DNA from: QFOX01 sp033763655
GTDB taxonomy: Bacteria > Pseudomonadota > Alphaproteobacteria > Rickettsiales > UBA3002
DNA length: 64,000 bases
Assembly: GCA_033763655.1 (NCBI GenBank)
Contig: JANRKD010000027.1
Span: 62,001-126,000, forward strand
Reading direction: 5' to 3'
Made by a program: the position numbers and the translations under genes. This document shows positions 24,622 through 32,850 of this stretch, piece after piece; position 1 is the stretch's first letter; every line of letters begins with the position of its first letter. The notes beneath the pieces are model-generated. The model saw only the letters and a list, made by a program, of their open reading frames with translations, was not told where the DNA came from and did no database searches.

Positions 24622-24765
24622 GAACTCATGGGAGTCCCGGATTTTTCAAGCGCCGCCGGCGGCGCGCAGAAAAAACCATGGACGGACATGCGGCCACACG
24701 CCCCCCCCTCTTGAAGATACCACGAACTCGGTTAGCCTCGACCATTGGGCATTTGACACAAAAAA

Positions 24766-24793
24766 GGGGGACACAATAAAATCATTGCGCCCC
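24766..24793. repeat. 28-bp hairpin repeat, copy D
   Basis: GGGGGACACAATAAAATC joined to ATTGCGCCCC, same AT core as copies A and C, 61 bp beyond the pth stop. On the minus strand it is followed by a run of T, so this copy could act as a factor-independent terminator for rplY-pth. Confidence 0.72.
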
Positions 24794-24854
24794 ACCCTGG
24801 GGGATGAACCTGGCGGCGGTGATGCCGCGCCTCGACACGGCGCGCGGCAGGAGA

Positions 24855-25466
24855 TTACTCCGTTTTGGGCGCTATCGGCGGTGTATCCACGGGTTTTTCC
24901 GGTTTCGGCGGTGCCAGCGCCAGCGCCAGTTTGCTCGCCAGCACTTCGGGCGAACGCTGCCAGAACAGAGGAAATTGCGCCGCGAGCGCCGCGTTGACCC
25001 TGCCCGCCTGCGCCATTTCTGCGTCGCCAAAACGGCTGAGCACATGGTCGTGGACGCGGGATTTGTCGCCCGGGTGGCCGATACCAAGGCGAATGCGCCA
25101 ATAATCCGGCCCGATGCACGCATCAATATCCTTGAGGCCGTTATGGCCGTTGGCGCCGCCGCCCTGCTTGATGCGCAGTTTGCCCAGCGGCAGGTCGAGT
25201 TCGTCATGGATCACGATGAGCTGGGCGGGCGGGATTTTGTAGAACGCCATCGCCGCCTGCACCGCGCGGCCCGAATGGTTCATGTAGGTCATCGGCTTGA
25301 GGAGGATAATTTTCTCGCCCTCAATGGAGAGTGACGCGCTCTCGCCGTGAAATTTTGAGGAAAAATGCGCGGGCCCCGCCAAGGCGTCGATGGCCATGAA
25401 CCCGATATTGTGGCGTGTGCGTGCGTACTCGGGCCCGGGATTGCCAAGGCCTGCGATTAACCACAT
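24855..25466 (-). CDS. pth: Peptidyl-tRNA hydrolase
   Basis: Releases tRNA from stalled peptidyl-tRNA in the cytosol. Signatures are GLGNPGPEYARTRHNIGF near the N-terminus (catalytic His19), LLKPMTYMNHSG, VIHDELDLPLGKLRIKQGGG with the catalytic Asp, and GANGHNGLKDI. 203 aa, slightly longer than the core because of an Ala/Pro/Lys tail. It follows rplY by 21 bp on the minus strand, the usual alphaproteobacterial pairing. Confidence 0.97.
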   Translation of the reverse strand: MWLIAGLGNPGPEYARTRHNIGFMAIDALAGPAHFSSKFHGESASLSIEGEKIILLKPMTYMNHSGRAVQAAMAFYKIPPAQLIVIHDELDLPLGKLRIKQGGGANGHNGLKDIDACIGPDYWRIRLGIGHPGDKSRVHDHVLSRFGDAEMAQAGRVNAALAAQFPLFWQRSPEVLASKLALALAPPKPEKPVDTPPIAPKTE

Positions 25467-25487
25467 AACGCCTCTCTGGGAGCGTGA

Positions 25488-26174
25488 TTATTTTTTGCCT
25501 GCCGGTTTGGCCGCAGCGGCAGGCGCAGCGCCGGCAGCCGGGGCTTTCGCCGTCGAGGCAGGAACCGCGCCGGCGACCGGTGCGGCAGCCACGTCGGCTT
25601 CTTCTTCCTTCTGGCGCCCGGCGATAGAGGCGATGGTCAGGTTGGTGCGCTTGCTGGCAGGCACGACGCCTTTGGGCAGGACAAGGTTGCCGATATGCAC
25701 CGAGCTGCCGATTTCGAGCGCTGAAACATCCACCTCAATCGCAGCGGGGATGCTGGCGACCGGCGCGAGCAGTTCGACGCGGTGGGCGACCACGTTGAGC
25801 ACGCCGCCGCGCTTCAGCCCGACCGATTTCTCGGTGCCGACGAAGTGAACCGGCACCCAGACCTTGACCACCGATTTGTCATCCACGGCGAGGAAGTCCG
25901 CGTGTTCGATTTTATCGCTGACGGGGTTGAGTTGCACCTCACGCGGGATGGCGAAAATATCTTTGCCGCCGCTTTTCAGGGCCACGATTTTGTTCATGAA
26001 GCCGCCACGGAAATATTCGTTAGCGATGGCGCGGGCCTCGACATTGAGGCTGACATTGCCTTTACCGTTGCCATAGACGACAACGGGAACCTGACCGGCA
26101 CGGCGCGCCGCACGGGCGGCACCTTTACCTGCAACTGGGCGGGGTTCCGCATTTAATTCCACTGCCGCTTTCAT
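25488..26174 (-). CDS. rplY: 50S ribosomal protein L25/Ctc
   Basis: Long-form L25 (CTC/TL5 type) that binds 5S rRNA. Start 26174 has a strong AAGGAGAG ribosome binding site; the in-frame extension upstream is unrelated. N-terminal 5S-binding domain (residues 5-95, GKGAARAARRAGQVPVVVYG; DIFAIPREVQLNPVSDKIEH). The C-terminal TL5 domain extends to about residue 190, followed by an Ala/Pro-rich tail ending KPAGKK. 228 aa. Co-transcribed with pth. Confidence 0.95.
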   Translation of the reverse strand: MKAAVELNAEPRPVAGKGAARAARRAGQVPVVVYGNGKGNVSLNVEARAIANEYFRGGFMNKIVALKSGGKDIFAIPREVQLNPVSDKIEHADFLAVDDKSVVKVWVPVHFVGTEKSVGLKRGGVLNVVAHRVELLAPVASIPAAIEVDVSALEIGSSVHIGNLVLPKGVVPASKRTNLTIASIAGRQKEEEADVAAAPVAGAVPASTAKAPAAGAAPAAAAKPAGKK

Positions 26175-26307
26175 GGCGCTCTCCTTCGATGGTATGGTCG
26201 TCGTGTCGGTAAAAGAGGGGGGCTTATAGCGTCGGCGCCCCATGCTGTCAATAAAAGTTAAGGGCCGGGGCGGCTGGGGGTGGAGCCACACGCCGCGCGC
26301 GCTGGAA

Positions 26308-28194
26308 TCAGCCGTGGAAATAGTCGTAAATGCGACGGGCGGTGGTGCGGCTGATGCCGGTCACTCTCTCCAGCTCGGGCAAGGTGGCGGTTTCGACATC
26401 GGCGCGGCTGCCAAAATGTTGAAGTAGCGCACGTTTTCTGGTGCCGCCGATGCCGGGAATGTCGTCGAGACTGCTGGCGGTGAAGCTTCTGGAGCGCCGG
26501 TTGCGGTGGCGGCCGATGGCGTAGCGGTGCGCTTCATCCCTCAGCCGTTGCAGGTAATGCAGGGTCGGGTCGTTCACCGGCAACTGGAAGGGCGCATGGC
26601 CGGGCCGGTGGAACCATTCGCGCCCGGCGTTCCTGTCCACCCCCTTGGCGACGGCGACGAGGGTGAGGCCCGTCACCCCGATTTCCGCGAGGGTGGCCTC
26701 GACAGCGTGCAACTGGCCCGCTCCGCCGTCGATGAGCACCAGGTCGGGTAGCTCCGCCGCTGACGCGGGGGGCGCGGCTCCTCCCCGGAAGCGGCGCGTG
26801 AACACCTCGCGCATCATGGCGTAATCGTCGCCCGGGGCGGTATCCGCCGCTTTGATAGTAAAGGTGCGGTAGGACTTTTTGTCGAAGCCCTCGGGGGTCG
26901 CGACAATGAACGCCCCGATGGCGTTGGTGCCGCTGATGTGGCTGTTGTCATAAACCTCGATGCGCCGGGGCGGGTGGGGCAGCGCCAGCAGCATCGCGAG
27001 CGCCTGCAGATGGGCGGCGACGTTCGCCCGTTCCATCTCCAGCCGGGCCAGCGCGGCTTCGGCATTGGCCTGTGCGGCATCCACAAGGGCGCGTTTGTCG
27101 CCGCGCTGCGGTACGCGCACCGCGACATTTGCCCCGACACGCAGGCTGAGCGCCTCTTCGAGCAACAGGAGCGGGCAGTCGTCGGCAGCGGGCGCATCCC
27201 CGGGCGAAACGGCGAGCAATATCTCAGGCGGCGGCAGATGCGCCTGATAGAACTGCCCGAGGAACCCGGTCAGCACCTCGGCATCGTCGGCATCGGCGGC
27301 ATGGCGCGGGTAGTAGGACTGGTTGCCGAAATGGCTACCATTGCGGTAGAAATGCACCTGCGCCACGCTTTTGTCGCCGCGCCGGGCGAAGGCGATAATG
27401 TCGGCGTCTTTCAGCCCCGCGACGCGCAGGCCCTGCTCCTGCTGCACCTGCGTGAGGGCGCGGATGCGGTCGCGCAGCAAGGCCGCTTTCTCGTAATCCA
27501 TCGCTTCGCTTGCCGCCTGCATCTCGATGCTAAGCATATCCTGCACCTCGCGCCCCTCACCGTTGAGGAAGCGGCGCGCGCCGGCGAGCTGCTGCGCGTA
27601 TTGCGCCGCGCTGACATAGCCCACGCAGGGGGCGGTGCAGCGTTTGATCTGGTATTGCAGGCAGGGCCGCGAACGGTTTTTGAAAATGGAATCCGCGCAG
27701 GGCCGCAGCAGGAAAATCTTCTGCAGCAGCGCCATGGTGGTGTTGAGCGCGGCGACATTGGCGAACGGCCCGAAATATTCCCCGGCTTTTGTCTGCGCGC
27801 CCCGATGCTTCTCGATGCGCGGGAAAGGGTGGCCGGTATCCAGCCGCAGGTAGGGGAAGGATTTGTCGTCCTTGAGCAGCACGTTGTAGCGCGGCATGTG
27901 GCGCTTGATGAGGCTGGCCTCAAGCAGCAGTGCCTCGGCCTCGTTGCGGGTGGTGATGATTTCAACCGCCGCCACCTGCATCACCATGCGCAGGATGCGG
28001 GTATTCAGGGTGCCGATGCCGGTGTAGCTGGTGACGCGGTTGCGGAGGTTTTTCGCTTTGCCGATATAGAGAATTTTTCCGTTGGCGCCGATCATTTTAT
28101 AGATGCCCGGTGCGGTGGGGATGCTGCCCAGCGCCGCCTGCAACGCCGCCACGCCGGTGATGCCGGGTGGGGTTGGGGGGGCGGTGGTTTCCAT
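26308..28194 (-). CDS. uvrC: Excinuclease ABC subunit C
   Basis: Nuclease subunit of UvrABC nucleotide excision repair; makes the 3' and 5' incisions around bulky lesions. 628 aa. N-terminal GIY-YIG domain (PGIYKMIGANGKILYIGKAK, about residues 28-48, then LRNRVTSY) and the Cys-rich RPCLQYQIKRCTAPCVGYV segment are visible. A UVR motif follows (YEKAALLRDRI), then the RNase H-like domain with EVYDNSHISGTNAIGA and LVLIDGGAGQL, and tandem HhH motifs at the C-terminus (LDDIPGIGGTRKRALLQHFG; VTGISRTTARRIYDYF). Complete and normal. Confidence 0.98.
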   Translation of the reverse strand: METTAPPTPPGITGVAALQAALGSIPTAPGIYKMIGANGKILYIGKAKNLRNRVTSYTGIGTLNTRILRMVMQVAAVEIITTRNEAEALLLEASLIKRHMPRYNVLLKDDKSFPYLRLDTGHPFPRIEKHRGAQTKAGEYFGPFANVAALNTTMALLQKIFLLRPCADSIFKNRSRPCLQYQIKRCTAPCVGYVSAAQYAQQLAGARRFLNGEGREVQDMLSIEMQAASEAMDYEKAALLRDRIRALTQVQQEQGLRVAGLKDADIIAFARRGDKSVAQVHFYRNGSHFGNQSYYPRHAADADDAEVLTGFLGQFYQAHLPPPEILLAVSPGDAPAADDCPLLLLEEALSLRVGANVAVRVPQRGDKRALVDAAQANAEAALARLEMERANVAAHLQALAMLLALPHPPRRIEVYDNSHISGTNAIGAFIVATPEGFDKKSYRTFTIKAADTAPGDDYAMMREVFTRRFRGGAAPPASAAELPDLVLIDGGAGQLHAVEATLAEIGVTGLTLVAVAKGVDRNAGREWFHRPGHAPFQLPVNDPTLHYLQRLRDEAHRYAIGRHRNRRSRSFTASSLDDIPGIGGTRKRALLQHFGSRADVETATLPELERVTGISRTTARRIYDYFHG

Positions 28195-28215
28195 CGGGTG
28201 CCTCGCCTGCTTAGG

Positions 28216-28947
28216 TTATGGCCGCGCCGTGGCCAGCGCCATGCCGTTGCCGAGGCCGATCGTCTGGCCGGTGATGCCTTCGCTTCCCAGCAGGAAATCA
28301 ATTGCCGCCAGCACTTCGGCCACCGTGCCGGTGCGCCGGAGCGGTGCGCGTTCGGTGAGGCGCTCGAACATGCCCTCAGGGTCATTATCGCTCGGCAGGG
28401 TCGGGGCGAGGGCGATGAGGTTGGCGCGCACGCGCGGCGCGCAGGCGGCGGCCAGCAGGTCAATCACCGCCCGCCAGCCATGTTTGCTGACGGCGTAGCT
28501 GAAGAGCGCGGGCGAGGCGCTCCAGCCCAGCGCGTCGTCGCCCAGCACCAGCACGTTGCCGGTGGCGCCGGCAGGCAATTGGTTGAGGAACCCCTGCGTG
28601 AGCAGCAGCGGCGCTTCGAGGTTGATGGCTAAATGCGCGCGCAGATCGGCGGCGGTGAAGGTTTCCATCGTGTCGCGCGTATAGCGTGCGGCGTTGTGGA
28701 TAATCGTCGTGCAGGGCGGCAGGCCTTCCCAGAAACCGGCAAGTGCGGCGGGTTCGGCGAGATTGGCCTCAACCAGCGTCACCGGCGTGCCATGCCCGCG
28801 CAGTTCGGCGGCGAGCGCCTCCGTTTCCGTGCGCGAGCGGTGGTAATGCAGCACCAGATGATGCCCGCGCGCCGCCAGATGGCGGGCAATGGCCGCGCCG
28901 ATGCGGCGGGCGCTGCCGGTAATCAGGGTGGTGGGGCGGTGGGTCAT
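28216..28947 (-). CDS. Short-chain dehydrogenase/reductase (pteridine reductase-like)
   Basis: Classical SDR of 243 aa. The start at 28947 places the dinucleotide loop TLITGSARRIGAAIARHL at the N-terminus; the upstream in-frame extension overlaps the prs promoter region and is not SDR-like. The NADPH-favouring basic segment HYHRSRTE follows the second strand. NAA occurs in IIHNAARYTRD, and the catalytic YxxxK is FSYAVSKHGW. The glycine loop with double Arg (GSARRIG) and tail (GITGQTIGLGNGMAL) resemble FolM/PTR1 pteridine reductases. The substrate is not proven. It follows uvrC's upstream side by 21 bp on the same strand, so co-transcription into uvrC is likely. Confidence 0.85.
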   Translation of the reverse strand: MTHRPTTLITGSARRIGAAIARHLAARGHHLVLHYHRSRTETEALAAELRGHGTPVTLVEANLAEPAALAGFWEGLPPCTTIIHNAARYTRDTMETFTAADLRAHLAINLEAPLLLTQGFLNQLPAGATGNVLVLGDDALGWSASPALFSYAVSKHGWRAVIDLLAAACAPRVRANLIALAPTLPSDNDPEGMFERLTERAPLRRTGTVAEVLAAIDFLLGSEGITGQTIGLGNGMALATARP

Positions 28948-29059
28948 GGCGGCAAGTATGCGTCGCCGCCCGTGGAAGTGCAAGGGGCGGATGGAGGCCC
29001 CGGCCTCCGGCACGAAAAAACGCTCGACTCCCGCCGCATGAATCAGTATCACTGCGGCC

Positions 29060-29995
29060 ATGAAACTGATCGCCGGAAACAGCAACCAGCCGCTTGCCAA
29101 AGCCATGGCCGAGTATCTCGGCGTCAAGCTGACCGAGGCGACCATCCGCCGTTTTTCCGATCAGGAGATTTTCGTCGAGGTGCAGGAGAACGTGCGCGGC
29201 GAGGACGTGTTCCTGATTCAATCGACCAGCGCCCCCGCGAACGACCATATCATGGAACTGCTGATTACGCTCGACGCGCTCAAGCGCGCCAGCGCCCGGC
29301 GCGTCACGGTGGTCATCCCCTATTTCGGGTATGCACGGCAGGACAGAAAGCCCGGCCCGCGCACGCCGATTACCGCCAAACTGGTGGCCAACCTGATTAC
29401 CAGCGCCGGCGCCGACCGCGTGCTGACGGTGGATTTGCACGCCGGGCAGATTCAGGGATTTTTCGACATTCCGCTCGACCATCTCTATGCCCGCCCGGTG
29501 ATTGTGTCGGACATTAAGGCGCAGTTTGCCGATCTCTCGAATGTCCTGATTGTCTCGCCCGATGTGGGCGGGGTGGTGCGGGCGCGCTCGCTGGCGGCAC
29601 GCCTTGGCGCAGATTTGGCGATTGTCGATAAGCGGCGCGAACGTGCGGGCCAGTCGGAAGTGATGAACATCATCGGCGAAGTGGCCGGGCGCGATTGCAT
29701 CCTGTTCGATGACATTGTCGATACGGCGGGGACGTTGTGCAATGCCGCCGAGGCGCTGCTGGATAAAGGCGCGCGCTCGGTTTCGGCCTACGTCACACAT
29801 GGCGTGCTTTCCGGCCCGGCGATTGAACGGGTGGCGGCCTCGCGCCTCGCCTCGCTGGTGGTGACCGATTCCATCGCCGCGACGCCGGCCATGCAGGCCT
29901 GCGCCAATTTGCGCTACCTTTCCATCGCCCCGTTGCTTGCTGAGGGCGTGCGCCGCATTTCGGAAGAAAGCTCCGTCAGCAGCCTGTTCGATTAG
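29060..29995 (+). CDS. prs: Ribose-phosphate pyrophosphokinase
   Basis: Makes PRPP from ribose 5-phosphate and ATP for purine, pyrimidine, NAD, His and Trp synthesis; cytosolic hexamer. 311 aa with FSDQEIFVEVQENVRGEDVF, the ATP-binding loop YFGYARQDRKPGPRTPITAK, DLHAGQIQGFFDIPLDHL with the Mg ligand region, and the PRPP loop DDIVDTAGTL. Divergent from the SDR gene (112 bp) and 7 bp ahead of proC, so the two probably share a transcript. Confidence 0.97.
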   Translation: MKLIAGNSNQPLAKAMAEYLGVKLTEATIRRFSDQEIFVEVQENVRGEDVFLIQSTSAPANDHIMELLITLDALKRASARRVTVVIPYFGYARQDRKPGPRTPITAKLVANLITSAGADRVLTVDLHAGQIQGFFDIPLDHLYARPVIVSDIKAQFADLSNVLIVSPDVGGVVRARSLAARLGADLAIVDKRRERAGQSEVMNIIGEVAGRDCILFDDIVDTAGTLCNAAEALLDKGARSVSAYVTHGVLSGPAIERVAASRLASLVVTDSIAATPAMQACANLRYLSIAPLLAEGVRRISEESSVSSLFD

Positions 29996-30002
29996 GCGGC
30001 GT

Positions 30003-30809
30003 ATGGGCCAGCCAACACTTCTCCTTATCGGCGGCGGCCACATGGGTGGCGCGATGGCGCGGCGCTGGCAGGCAGCCGGCATCACCGGGCTGCAGGTGGT
30101 CGAACGCGACGCCGCGCGGCGCGCAGCGCTTGAGGCGGCCGGGATAACCTGCCACGCGGCACTGGTCGATGCTCCGCCCGCCAGCCTGTATGTGCTGGCA
30201 ATAAAGCCGCAACAATTTGCAGCCTTCCGCGACGTGCTGGCCGCGCATATACACGCCTCATCGCCGCTGCTGGTTTCGATCATGGCCGGGGTGCCGTTAG
30301 CGGCGCTTGAGGCGACCGGCCTGCGCGCCGTCCGGGTGATGCCTAACCTGCCTGCCGCTATTGGCGAGGGTATGAGCGTCGCCTGTGCCCCGGCACTCGA
30401 TGCCGCGTCGCGTGCCGAGGTAAGCGCGTTGCTGGCCGCTTTGGGGGCAGTCGCCTGGGTCGAGGAGGAAGTGCAGCTGCATGCGGTGACGGCGATTTCC
30501 GGCTCCGGCCCGGCCTATCTGTTTGCCTTCATCGAGGCCCTGCAACAGGCGGCGGTGGCACAAGGCCTGACCCCCGAACTCGCCCGGCAGCTGGTCACTC
30601 AGACGGTGAAAGGGGCCGCCCTGCTTGCCAGCCAATCGGGCGACGACGCGGCGACTCTGCGGGCGCAGGTCACCAGCCCGGGCGGCACCACGCAGGCCGC
30701 GCTTGCGGTGCTGATGGCAGGGCCGTGGCAGGCGTGCATCGCGCAGGCGGTCGAGGCCGCCGAGCGTCGTTCGCAGACGTTGGCCCACCCTGCCGGGTCA
30801 GGGGAATAA
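30003..30809 (+). CDS. proC: Pyrroline-5-carboxylate reductase
   Basis: Last step of proline synthesis; reduces pyrroline-5-carboxylate with NAD(P)H. Start 30003 lies 7 bp after prs. Rossmann loop LLIGGGHMGGAMARRW at the N-terminus, VLAIKPQQF in the middle, VRVMPNLPAAIGEGMSVAC, and the C-terminal P5CR dimerisation region with AISGSGPAYLFAFIEALQQA and TSPGGTTQAAL. 268 aa, complete. Sequence and length are typical. Confidence 0.95.
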   Translation: MGQPTLLLIGGGHMGGAMARRWQAAGITGLQVVERDAARRAALEAAGITCHAALVDAPPASLYVLAIKPQQFAAFRDVLAAHIHASSPLLVSIMAGVPLAALEATGLRAVRVMPNLPAAIGEGMSVACAPALDAASRAEVSALLAALGAVAWVEEEVQLHAVTAISGSGPAYLFAFIEALQQAAVAQGLTPELARQLVTQTVKGAALLASQSGDDAATLRAQVTSPGGTTQAALAVLMAGPWQACIAQAVEAAERRSQTLAHPAGSGE

Positions 30810-30818
30810 CCCTGCATT

Positions 30819-30882
30819 TTGCTGCATCGCAACATGGGGGTTGACAGGTGTGTTGCAGCGCATTATATTGCATCGCAGCATG
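30819..30882 (+). promoter_or_regulatory. Repeated TGCATCGCA boxes around the phasin promoter (PhaR-type operator candidate)
   Basis: TTGCTGCATCGCAACATG (from 30819), GTTGCAGCGCAT (about 30852) and TTGCATCGCAGCATG (from 30868) repeat a TGCNNCGCA core. They flank and overlap the -35/-10 of the phasin promoter. PHB-responsive repressor PhaR is known to bind TGC-rich boxes at phasin promoters in Alphaproteobacteria; that this is its site is inferred. Confidence 0.5.
30841..30869 (+). promoter_or_regulatory. Sigma-70 type promoter of the phasin gene
   Basis: TTGACA at 30841-30846 and TATATT at 30864-30869 with a 17-bp spacer, a near-consensus promoter about 60 bp before the ATG at 30930. AGGAGTG supplies the ribosome binding site. 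Confidence 0.8.
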
Positions 30883-30929
30883 AGCCTTACAGGAAGGCTC
30901 TGTTGTGTTGCCAATAACAGGAGTGACTT

Positions 30930-31391
30930 ATGGCCTACCAGAACCCGTTTGCTGAGATGATGAAAACCTTCAGCGATTTTAAAGCCCCGACCCTCGGCAG
31001 CCTGCCGACGGTGGATGTCAATCAGTTGATGGCCTCGGGCCGTCGTAACGCAGAAACCTGCTCGGCCGTCGGCCAGACTCTGGCGGAAAGCGTGCAGACG
31101 ATTACCCGCCGTCAGGCCGATCTGGCGCGTGCGCAAGTAGAAAAACTGCTCAAGACCACCAAGGATATGCTGGTCAACGGCTCGCCGGAAATCAACACCA
31201 CCAAACAGGTGGAGCTGGCGAAAACGATGTTTGAATCGTCGCTGAACAACCTGCGCGAAGTGAGCGAGCTGGTGGCGAAGTCGGGCTTTGAAATGTTCGA
31301 CAAGGTGAACCGTCGCGCTTCGGAATCGATCGAAGAGCTGACCGGGGCTGCCACCGCAACCACCCCGTCGGCCAAACGCAAAGCGGCATAA
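30930..31391 (+). CDS. Phasin family protein
   Basis: Phasin_2-type protein that coats polyhydroxyalkanoate granules or binds related hydrophobic surfaces. 153 aa, helical and without signal peptide: MAYQNPFAEMMKTFSDFKAP, then long amphipathic helices (NAETCSAVGQTLAESVQTIT, VELAKTMFESSLNNLREVSE, KSGFEMFDKVNRRASESIEE) and a Lys/Ala-rich tail TPSAKRKAA typical of phasins. It has its own strong promoter, putative PhaR boxes and a terminator, so it is an independent, highly expressed unit. PHA synthase genes are not in the window. Confidence 0.9.
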   Translation: MAYQNPFAEMMKTFSDFKAPTLGSLPTVDVNQLMASGRRNAETCSAVGQTLAESVQTITRRQADLARAQVEKLLKTTKDMLVNGSPEINTTKQVELAKTMFESSLNNLREVSELVAKSGFEMFDKVNRRASESIEELTGAATATTPSAKRKAA

Positions 31392-31423
31392 CGCTGCGTC
31401 GGTTCGACCTCTACGACCCAATG

Positions 31424-31454
31424 AAACGCCGGGGGCTTTGCCTCCGGCGTTTTT
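31424..31454 (+). terminator. Factor-independent terminator of the phasin gene
   Basis: AAACGCCGG and CCGGCGTTT form a strong stem around GGGCTTTGCCT, followed by TTTTA, 33 bp after the phasin stop. It also lies at the 3' end of the convergent kinase gene and its A-rich left flank would serve that direction too. Confidence 0.88.
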
Positions 31455-32850
31455 ATATGCCGTGATGCACGGCGCGCGGTAGGCGCAGCGTGACTTCAAG
31501 GCCACGGATGGCGCCCTGTGCGTCGCGCTGATTTTCGAGCGTGATGTCGCCGCCGTGGGTGTGGGCAATCGAGCGGGCGATGGAAAGGCCGAGGCCCACC
31601 CCGCCGGTTTGCGAATTGCGCGAAGGCTCAAGCCGCGTGAAGGGCTTGAACACGGTTTCATGTTCCGATTCGGGGATGCCCGGTCCGCTGTCGGTAATTT
31701 TAATGCGCACAAAGGTGATGCTCTGTTCGAGTGCAACGGTAGCGTGGCCGCCGCCGTAACGCAGCGCGTTGTCGATCAGGTTGGTGAGGGCGCGGCGCAT
31801 GGCATGCGGGCGCAGCATGAGCATGACGGGCGGCGTTTTTTCATAGACCACGGCGCGCTTGCTGCGGCGGTAATCGGCGACAATATCGGCAAGCAGGGCG
31901 TTGACATCCATCGGCTCGGCGGCCTCGCCCGCATCGCCGCGCGCGAAGTTAAGGTATTCGTCGATCATGCTGCCCATCGCGTCGATATCGCCGCTTAAGG
32001 CCTGACGGGTCGCCTCGGGCATCGTCGCCAGTTCCAGCTCCAGCTTCATACGGGTCAGCGGGGTGCGCAGATCGTGGCTGATGCCCGCCAGCATGTCGGT
32101 GCGGTTCTGTATCTGGCGGCGCAGGCGTTCGGCCATGATGATGAAGGCGCGCCCGGCGCGGCGCACCTCACTGGCCCCGCGCGGTTTGAAATCGCCGACA
32201 TCCTGCCCCAGCCCAAGTTGTTCGGCGGCGTGCGCGAGGGCGACGATGGGTTTAATCTGGTTACGCAGGAATAAAATGGCAATCGTGGTCAGCAGCAACG
32301 ACGAACCTGCCATCCAGAGGATGAAGATGAGCGTCGTCGGGCTGGTAACCAGTTTGCGGCTGAGGCTGAGCACCAGCGCCCCATCCTCGACCCTGACCCG
32401 GACCAGCACCTGTTTGCTCGTGCGGTGCAGGCGGATGGAAAAAGGGTAGTCGAGCCGTTGCTTCAGGCCGCGATAAAGCTCGGGGAATTGTGTTTTGCCC
32501 TTGCCGTCGAGCCGTCCTGTTGCATCGAAGCTGACGGCCACCTGCAACTCGCGGCCAAGCGCCTGCGCTTCGGCGAGCGCCGCCGCGTGGCTGCCCTGCG
32601 CCCGGGCCTCGTGGTAGGTCTGGGAAATCCAGACGAGATCGCCGACGACGGAATTAGCCATGTTGCGTTCGACGCTGTCCCAATGGCGGTCGTAGAAAAT
32701 ATGGGCAATGAAAAGCTGCGACAGCAGCATCGGCAGCACGAGAATGAGTAGTGCCCGCCCGAACAAATTGCCCGGCAGCAGGCGCTTCAGGCGCCGCCGC
32801 CCGGAGGCCCCCCGGCGGTGGCGGCGGCGGATGCTACGCGGGTTCAGCAT
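31453..32850 (-). CDS. EnvZ-type sensor histidine kinase
   Basis: Membrane histidine kinase of the EnvZ/OmpR class. Start 32850 gives 465 aa and overlaps the regulator gene by 17 bp. Two membrane segments (about residues 33-52 and 172-195) flank a periplasmic domain of about 120 aa. A HAMP region follows, then the dimerisation box MLAGISHDLRTPLTRMKLEL with phospho-acceptor His259. ATPase motifs are the N box NLIDNALRYGG, DSGPGIP and GVGLGLSIARSIAHTHGG. Last gene of the five-gene operon with flippase, mltA, smr and the regulator. The stimulus is unknown; the gene context suggests the cell envelope. Confidence 0.93.
   Translation of the reverse strand: MLNPRSIRRRHRRGASGRRRLKRLLPGNLFGRALLILVLPMLLSQLFIAHIFYDRHWDSVERNMANSVVGDLVWISQTYHEARAQGSHAAALAEAQALGRELQVAVSFDATGRLDGKGKTQFPELYRGLKQRLDYPFSIRLHRTSKQVLVRVRVEDGALVLSLSRKLVTSPTTLIFILWMAGSSLLLTTIAILFLRNQIKPIVALAHAAEQLGLGQDVGDFKPRGASEVRRAGRAFIIMAERLRRQIQNRTDMLAGISHDLRTPLTRMKLELELATMPEATRQALSGDIDAMGSMIDEYLNFARGDAGEAAEPMDVNALLADIVADYRRSKRAVVYEKTPPVMLMLRPHAMRRALTNLIDNALRYGGGHATVALEQSITFVRIKITDSGPGIPESEHETVFKPFTRLEPSRNSQTGGVGLGLSIARSIAHTHGGDITLENQRDAQGAIRGLEVTLRLPRAVHHGI

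Noticed and set aside
26938..28632. 564-codon plus-strand frame opposite uvrC
   Set aside because: Antisense of a well-conserved uvrC; composition is that of a shadow frame in GC-rich DNA.
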